Source of the DNA: an uncultured Oribacterium sp.
Lineage (GTDB): Bacteria; Bacillota; Clostridia; Lachnospirales; Lachnospiraceae
Length of the DNA stretch: 5,189 bases
NCBI GenBank assembly: GCA_938030845.1
Contig: CALHIC010000270.1
Location: forward strand, 1 to 5,189
Direction: 5' to 3'
Made by a program: the position numbers and the translations under genes. Position 1 is the first letter of the stretch. Each line of letters opens with the position of its first letter. Positions 1 through 3,319 of the stretch are shown here, piece by piece. Below the pieces are notes generated by a model. That model was not told where the DNA came from. It was given only the letters and a program-made list of their open reading frames with translations, and searched no databases.

Positions 1-1242
1 AAGAAAGTAAAAAACGAAACGGATATCCGAGCAGATATCAACGCGGATAGACAAAAAGATATTCAAGCAGCTAGGCCGGAAGATTTTCAAGAAGAGCTGG
101 TGAAGCTTCGCCGGTATTTTCATGAGCATCCGGAGCTGTCCTGGCAGGAATTTCATACTCAGGAAAAAATCATGGAATATCTGGATGAGCTGGGGATCCC
201 CTATAAAAAGTCCTGCAAAACCGGTGTTATTGCCAGCATTCAGGGAAAGAAGTCTACAGGAAAGGTCATCGGTATTCGGGCGGATATTGATGCCCTTCCG
301 GTGACGGAGCTTTCGGATTGTCCGTGGAAATCCAAGACGGAGGGCTTGATGCATGCCTGCGGTCATGACACTCACATTACCATCCTGCTGGGAACGGCAA
401 AGCTTTTAAAGCAAATGGAAGAGGAGCTTACGGTTACTGTAAAGCTTTTATTTCAACCGGCAGAGGAGTGCATTGAGGATAGTGGGGCCGGTTATATGAA
501 GGAGGATACTGAGGCATTATCCTGTGATCGAATGATTGCCTTGCACATTTGGAGTAAGCTTCCCGCAGGAACAGCCTCTCTTCGTTACGGTGCGGTGATG
601 ACAGCTACGGACACCTTTGACATTTTCGTAAAGGGAAAGGGAGGGCATGGCGCACTGCCCCATCAGACTGTTGATCCCATTGTTGCCGGTTCGGAGCTGG
701 TAATGTCTTTGCAACGCATCGTATCCAGAGAAATCAGCCCCCTAGAGCCGGCAGTGATCAGTATCACCTCCTTTAGCTCCGGTAACGCCTACAACGTTAT
801 TCCCGGAGAGGCTCATTTAAAGGGAACGGCCAGAACCTTTAACCCGGAGATTCGTAAGCAGTATCCGGAGATTCTAAATCGTGTGTCTAAGGGTGTGGCA
901 GAGGCTACAAGAACGGAAATAAGCGTTGACTACCACCTTGGACCGCCTCCCATGATTAACGATACAGCCTGTGTGGATACGGGAAGAAGAGCGGCGACGA
1001 AGGTTTTTGGAGAAGAAAATGTGCTGGATTGGGAGCCTCAGATGGGGGGAGAGGACTTTGCCAAGTTTAAGGCGCCGAAATGCCTTCTTTTCCTTGGTGC
1101 CGGCTTCCCGGAGGAAGAGCTTCGTTATCCCCAGCATAGCCCCTATTTTGCTATAGATGAAAATGTTTTAAAGCTTGGAGTGGCGTATTTTGTGGAGTAT
1201 GTGTGGGAGTTCGAGAAGGAGCTTAGTAAGGAAAAGCTATAA
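1..1242 (+). CDS. M20D family metallo-amidohydrolase (5' end outside window)
   Basis: Predicted cytoplasmic metal-dependent hydrolase that cleaves amide bonds of N-acyl amino acids or related amidohydrolase substrates; the exact substrate cannot be read from sequence. The family's motifs appear in order: ADIDALPV (280-303); HACGHD with the metal-ligand Cys at 358-360 and His at 364-366; PAEE with catalytic Glu at 463-465 and ligand Glu at 466-468; LHIW with His at 544-546; GKGGHGALPH at the start of the inserted dimerisation domain (about 630-970); GGEDF (1045-1059); and HSPYF with the last ligand His at 1135-1137. All expected catalytic residues are present. The frame is open from base 1 with no ATG, GTG or TTG before the GTG at 100. 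The conserved opening EELVKLRRYFHEHPEL spans this GTG, so it is an internal valine and the start lies outside the window. At least 413 residues are encoded, slightly long for the family (usually about 380-400), owing to a charged Asp/Lys/Arg-rich N-terminal stretch (1-90). Tandem TAA TAG stops end it. Family assignment is very secure, substrate is not. Confidence 0.95.
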   Translation, partial: KKVKNETDIRADINADRQKDIQAARPEDFQEELVKLRRYFHEHPELSWQEFHTQEKIMEYLDELGIPYKKSCKTGVIASIQGKKSTGKVIGIRADIDALPVTELSDCPWKSKTEGLMHACGHDTHITILLGTAKLLKQMEEELTVTVKLLFQPAEECIEDSGAGYMKEDTEALSCDRMIALHIWSKLPAGTASLRYGAVMTATDTFDIFVKGKGGHGALPHQTVDPIVAGSELVMSLQRIVSREISPLEPAVISITSFSSGNAYNVIPGEAHLKGTARTFNPEIRKQYPEILNRVSKGVAEATRTEISVDYHLGPPPMINDTACVDTGRRAATKVFGEENVLDWEPQMGGEDFAKFKAPKCLLFLGAGFPEEELRYPQHSPYFAIDENVLKLGVAYFVEYVWEFEKELSKEKL

Positions 1243-1283
1243 TAGTTGTCAGAAAAGCTTTCTAGAGGAAATTAAGAGATAAA

Positions 1284-1312
1284 AAGGCAGGGAGAATTCC
1301 CTGTCTTCTTTT
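1284..1312 (+). terminator. Intrinsic terminator after the amidohydrolase gene
   Basis: A 10-bp stem AAGGCAGGGA (1284-1293) pairs with TCCCTGTCTT (1298-1307), with one G·U wobble and a GAAT loop. A T-rich tail CTTTT (1308-1312) follows. It lies 41 nt after the amidohydrolase stop and upstream of the next promoter, so it should separate the two transcription units. An A-run (1281-1285) precedes the stem, so weak function on the opposite strand is possible, but no minus-strand gene needs it. Confidence 0.8.
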
Positions 1313-1322
1313 GTGAAATTAA

Positions 1323-1353
1323 TTTACAAAAAATCACGGAAACGTGATACAAT
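1323..1353 (+). promoter_or_regulatory. Sigma-A type promoter of the DUF4160/DUF2442 cassette
   Basis: A -35-like TTTACA (1323-1328, 5 of 6 matches to TTGACA) and a -10 TACAAT (1348-1353, 5 of 6) are separated by 19 nt. The -10 is preceded by TG plus one base (TG at 1345-1346), making it an extended -10, which can compensate for the long spacer. Transcription would begin near 1360, giving a leader of about 50 nt before the ATG at 1413. The promoter lies directly downstream of the preceding gene's terminator, so the cassette has its own transcription start. This is read by eye only. Confidence 0.6.
1333..1348. promoter_or_regulatory. Perfect palindrome in the promoter spacer, candidate operator
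   Basis: ATCACG (1333-1338), GAAA, CGTGAT (1343-1348) form a perfect 6+4+6 inverted repeat filling the -35/-10 spacer and touching the first base of the -10. A dimeric repressor bound here would occlude RNA polymerase. The obvious local candidate is the helix-turn-helix protein encoded at 1680-2180, but this link is inference. A second, imperfect palindrome CACTTTGTTCAGAGTG (1369-1384, arms matching at 6 of 7 positions) lies just after the predicted transcription start and could be a second site or a small leader hairpin. Confidence 0.45.
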
Positions 1354-1412
1354 AAGCAGTATAAAATACACTTTGTTCAGAGTGGATATTATGAATATAA
1401 AGGAGCTATAGC

Positions 1413-1667
1413 ATGCCGGTATTATCCAGATTTTATGGAATTATCATTAGAATGTATTTTCAACAGGCAGAACATAATCCGCCTCATATTCACGCATTGT
1501 ATGGTGAAGAAATGGCAGCTATTACAATCCAGACTGGCGAGATTTTGGAGGGGTATTTGCCCCCTAAGGCATTAACTATGGTTAAGGAATGGATTGAGCT
1601 ACATAAAATAGATCTTTTGCAAATGTGGGATACGCAGGAGTTTAAATCTCTTGCTCCATTAGAGTAA
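1413..1667 (+). CDS. DUF4160 family small protein (possible toxin-like partner)
   Basis: An 84-residue soluble protein that I recognise as DUF4160. It has the characteristic N-terminus MPVLSRFYGIIIRMYF, the His-rich motif HNPPHIHA (residues 21-28), GEEMAAITIQTGEILEG (31-47), and a C-terminal helix beginning LPPKAL and continuing to about residue 73. The length is normal for the family and nothing is truncated. No biochemical activity is established that I can state; the conserved His-containing motif could be catalytic or metal-binding, but that is inference. The start is supported by AAAGGAG (1399-1405) 7 nt before the ATG. It is the first gene of a two-gene cassette, and its stop codon TAA (1665-1667) forms part of the next gene's Shine-Dalgarno sequence. 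DUF4160 genes are often found beside DUF2442 genes, as here, in arrangements proposed to be toxin-antitoxin-like. There is no signal peptide or membrane segment. Confidence 0.9.
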   Translation: MPVLSRFYGIIIRMYFQQAEHNPPHIHALYGEEMAAITIQTGEILEGYLPPKALTMVKEWIELHKIDLLQMWDTQEFKSLAPLE

Positions 1668-1679
1668 GGAGTTGTTTAA

Positions 1680-2180
1680 ATGATGCATAAAGTTAAAGCG
1701 ATCAGTGCACTTCCAAATTTTTTCTTAAGTATTCAATTTGTAGAAGGGATTACGAAAATATATGACGTAAAACCCTTATTTTCAAAATGGGCAGCTTTTA
1801 AGGCGCTACAAGAAAACCCTAAGTTATTCTCTGCTGTGGAAGTTGACGTGGGAGGGTATGGAATCATTTGGAATGATGAATTAGACTTATCTTGTGATGA
1901 ACTTTTTGAAAATGGAAAATCTGTACAAACTCCATTTGATAATATTATAGCATTTACTGATGCTACCAGGCTATGGGGACTAAATGAGAGTACCCTTCGT
2001 AAGGCTATTACTTATGGAAAGCTGGTTAATGGTGTTGATGCCTGTAAATATGGAAAACAATGGGTGGTGACTGTTGATGCCATGAAACGAGAGTATGGTA
2101 TTCCTATGTTTGAAAGGAGATTGGTTTCTGAAGATTTAGCACCATATAAAGTTTTGCAAAATCAAAAAAAGAATAGTTGA
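1680..2180 (+). CDS. DUF2442 domain protein with C-terminal helix-turn-helix
   Basis: A 166-residue protein with two parts. Residues about 3-80 match the DUF2442 fold: HKVKAISALPNFFLSIQF, then an IYDVKPLF-type strand, GGYGIIWNDELDLSCDELFENG. Residues about 88-140 look like an excisionase/MerR-like helix-turn-helix, with TDATRLWGLNESTLRKAI as the helical pair, then YGKLVNG and a QWVVT strand. A charged, Lys-ending tail (141-166) follows. The combination suggests a DNA-binding partner or antitoxin/autorepressor for the DUF4160 protein encoded just upstream; that role is inferred. The Shine-Dalgarno TAAGGAG (1665-1671) overlaps the upstream stop and sits 8 nt before the ATG at 1680. A second ATG follows at 1683, but the spacing favours the first. 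The gene is visibly AT-richer than the amidohydrolase gene (bases 1741-1800 contain 19 G/C of 60; 241-300 contain 31 of 60), consistent with mobile or acquired DNA. Confidence 0.88.
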   Translation: MMHKVKAISALPNFFLSIQFVEGITKIYDVKPLFSKWAAFKALQENPKLFSAVEVDVGGYGIIWNDELDLSCDELFENGKSVQTPFDNIIAFTDATRLWGLNESTLRKAITYGKLVNGVDACKYGKQWVVTVDAMKREYGIPMFERRLVSEDLAPYKVLQNQKKNS

Positions 2181-2286
2181 GGAAAATTTATAGCAGTTGT
2201 AGTTCCGATTGGTGAAAGAATTCGAAAGAGAAGAGTTTCTTTTGATATTTGCTTAAAATGACAAATGGCGTAAATTGATGAAATAT

Positions 2287-2323
2287 TGGCACTCTAGGAT
2301 ATTGCTTCATAGGGTGTCATTTT
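2287..2323 (+). terminator. Terminator of the DUF4160/DUF2442 cassette
   Basis: TGGCACTCTA (2287-2296) pairs with TAGGGTGTCA (2310-2319) over 10 positions with two G·U wobbles, around a 13-nt loop, followed by TTTT (2320-2323) and a further CTTTCT. It lies 106 nt after the cassette's last stop. An upstream AAAATGACA (2255-2263) is exactly complementary to TGTCATTTT (2315-2323), so an alternative pairing could disrupt the terminator stem. Confidence 0.7.
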
Positions 2324-2465
2324 GCTTTCTCGGTTTCAACCCTGACTTGCTGGGCTATGCAGAGCAAAACTCCTTCCTCAGAGCATTTACAATATGGACC
2401 GGGAAGAGCGTTACGAAGTATAGACAAAGCCTGAGTAAGTAACGGCAGGAACTTACAGTAATTCA

Positions 2466-2485
2466 GGACAGTAAAGGACTGTAAA
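2466..2485. repeat. Short tandem duplication of a 10-mer
   Basis: GGACAGTAAA (2466-2475) is followed at once by GGACTGTAAA (2476-2485), differing at one base. The second copy begins the larger ~72-nt direct-repeat unit. TTACAGT (2453-2459) upstream is the exact reverse complement of ACTGTAA (2478-2484). Confidence 0.75.
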
Positions 2486-2547
2486 GGTTCAGAAGATGAA
2501 GCTAATAATGCAGTAGAGTCTGTAATGGGAACAATCTGAGCCCGCCG
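2476..2547. repeat. Direct repeat unit, copy A (incomplete element)
   Basis: Copy A of a ~72-nt unit repeated at 2576-2648. The core GATGAAGC...CCCGCCG (2495-2547) matches copy B at about 46 of 54 aligned positions by hand. The last 17 bases, ACAATCTGAGCCCGCCG, are identical in both. Similarity stops abruptly at 2547: unlike copy B it is not followed by the hairpin interior, so it looks like the left fragment of a second element. Confidence 0.85.
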
Positions 2548-2569
2548 TTTCTTCGGAAAAGCACGTCGA

Positions 2570-2777
2570 AGGGAAGGGCTGTAAGAACTGATACGATGAA
2601 GCGAATGATGCAGTATAGGGATGTAATGGGGACAATCTGAGCCCGCCGGTACTTACTGAAAGCGAGCAATGCGAAGCTTGAAGTTAGTACCGCTGCGAAG
2701 GCGAGGTTAGCGGGAGCGTGTCCCCTAACAGCCCCATACTGCATCAGAGCGAATTTTTTCGATTACAGTCCTTCCCT
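2570..2777. repeat. Long palindromic element, MITE-like or structured-RNA repeat
   Basis: A 208-bp segment with nested inverted repeats. The ends 2570-2584 and 2763-2777 pair over 15 positions with one G·U (AGGGAAGGGCTGTAA with TTACAGTCCTTCCCT). Inside, TGATGCAGTAT (2606-2616) pairs perfectly with ATACTGCATCA (2736-2746), GGG (2618-2620) with CCC (2732-2734), TGT (2622-2624) with ACA (2728-2730), GGGGACA (2628-2634) with TGTCCCC (2719-2725) and CCCGC (2642-2646) with GCGGG (2710-2714). An inner hairpin, 2647-2657 with 2682-2692, matches at 10 of 11 positions and carries AAGC/GCTT at its tip. The element has no credible gene and no clear target-site duplication. It ends 2 nt past the stop codon of the minus-strand gene at 2780. 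It may be a non-autonomous mobile element, or a structured transcript that also helps terminate the convergent genes; a run of six T (2754-2759) lies after the main stem on the plus strand. Confidence 0.75.
2576..2648. repeat. Direct repeat unit, copy B (left half of the palindromic element)
   Basis: Starts with GGGCTGTAAG, exactly 100 nt after the matching start of copy A, and ends with the shared ACAATCTGAGCCCGCCG. It contains TGATGCAGTAT (2606-2616) and GGGGACA (2628-2634), both of which have exact inverted partners to the right (2736-2746 and 2719-2725), so this copy belongs to the complete structured element. Confidence 0.85.
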
Positions 2778-2779
2778 CA

Positions 2780-3199
2780 TTATTCTTTGGAAAGATATCT
2801 CACCCCTACGCCATGCTTTCGCAAAGCTTCCTTCAATTCTTCCAGATACACCTTGCCCTGTTCGTTATTCGTAATGGTGAAGAACTTATGCAGTCCGGAC
2901 TTTCTCAGAATTTGAATAGCATAATATCTTCCTCCATGAGGGCTATGGATAGGATCCACATGGACGGCACGCATTTCGGAAAAGGGAATGGCCCGTTTTC
3001 CGATACATATTAATCCTGCATGAATATAAAGAGTATCTCCCACGATATGGTAGGGGGCAAAAAAACTGCCCCCTGTTCTTAAGATAATTAGACGTCGGAA
3101 CAGCCAAATAAGGCCTATGAGAAGGAGAAGAAGTTGGACTAAAAATGGGGATTGATATGTACTCCTACTTCCTTCTATAAAATAGTAAAAAAATTTCAT
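2780..3199 (-). CDS. Single-pass membrane protein with bacterial PH-like domain
   Basis: A 139-residue protein. Residues about 17-40 form a hydrophobic helix (SPFLVQLLLLLIGLIWLFRR and onward) with basic residues just after its core. Residues about 50-127 look like a bacterial PH-like domain of the bPH_4/DUF1200 type: YHIVGDTLYIHAGLI, then IPFSEMRAV, a glycine-containing turn, YYAIQIL, FFTIT, and a final helix VYLEELKEALRK. The domain is predicted to sit beside the membrane; no enzymatic motif is present and the function is unknown. The ATG is preceded by GAGGAGG, unusually close, and no better in-frame start follows before Met76, which lies inside the domain. It lies 120 nt downstream of the LRR gene on the same strand and may be cotranscribed with it. 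Its stop TAA (2782-2780) is immediately followed by the palindromic repeat element. The membrane topology and PH-like fold are reasonably supported; the exact subfamily is tentative. Confidence 0.8.
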   Translation of the reverse strand: MKFFYYFIEGSRSTYQSPFLVQLLLLLIGLIWLFRRLIILRTGGSFFAPYHIVGDTLYIHAGLICIGKRAIPFSEMRAVHVDPIHSPHGGRYYAIQILRKSGLHKFFTITNNEQGKVYLEELKEALRKHGVGVRYLSKE

Positions 3200-3319
3200 G
3201 TGCCTCCTCTTTCTGCCTTGAATTTTCCATGGATATCAAACAGAATTTTGCCTTTTTTTGAAATCGTATAGCCCTGAATGATACATTCTCATTTCTAAAC
3301 TTTCAGTACACAAATTTTC
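3200..3319 (-). other. Spacer between LRR gene and PH-domain gene
   Basis: These 120 nt contain no coding sequence and no convincing terminator or promoter on the minus strand. The only symmetrical element is a weak palindrome, GAATG ATA CATTC (3276-3288), too short to be a confident terminator. A shared transcript for the two minus-strand genes is therefore possible, though not shown. Confidence 0.4.
3203..3207 (-). promoter_or_regulatory. Closely spaced Shine-Dalgarno of the PH-domain gene
   Basis: On the minus strand GGAGG is only 3 nt from the ATG at 3199, shorter than the usual 5-9 nt. The overlapping, weaker AGAGG just upstream gives a more normal spacing of 6 nt, so the site may pair in two registers. 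No alternative start is better placed. Confidence 0.5.

Larger units (their letters stand above)
2181..2779. other. Gene-free, repeat-rich region between convergent genes
   Basis: No credible gene is present across about 600 nt. The first part (2181-2286) is AT-rich cassette trailer. After the terminator, 2324-2465 shows no coding sequence; its only structure is a hairpin, GTAAGT (2435-2440) with ACTTAC (2451-2456), flanked by CCTGA (2430-2434) and TCAGG (2463-2467). From 2466 onward the region is filled by direct and inverted repeats listed separately. A minus-strand open frame at 2502-2744 lies entirely in the repeats, resembles no protein I recognise, and is not called as a gene. Confidence 0.7.

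Noticed and set aside
100..102. GTG as start of the amidohydrolase
   Set aside because: It falls in the middle of the conserved opening EELVKLRRYFHEHPEL, and the frame is open back to base 1, so it is an internal valine.
2502..2744. 80-aa open frame on the minus strand inside the repeats
   Set aside because: It lies wholly within the direct and inverted repeats, resembles no protein family I recognise, and its composition follows from the repeat sequence. It is better explained as a chance frame in a structured element.
2430..2777. Possible CRISPR array
   Set aside because: There are only two ~72-nt units with diverged sequence and inverted internal arms. Repeat length and spacing do not fit an array, and no cas gene is present.
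2570..2777. Insertion sequence with transposase
   Set aside because: No transposase frame exists in the element, and no target-site duplication could be seen at its ends. A non-autonomous or RNA element is the most that can be claimed.
3276..3288. Terminator between the LRR and PH-domain genes (GAATG ATA CATTC)
   Set aside because: The stem is only 5 bp, AT-rich, and no T run follows on the minus strand, so it is too weak to call.
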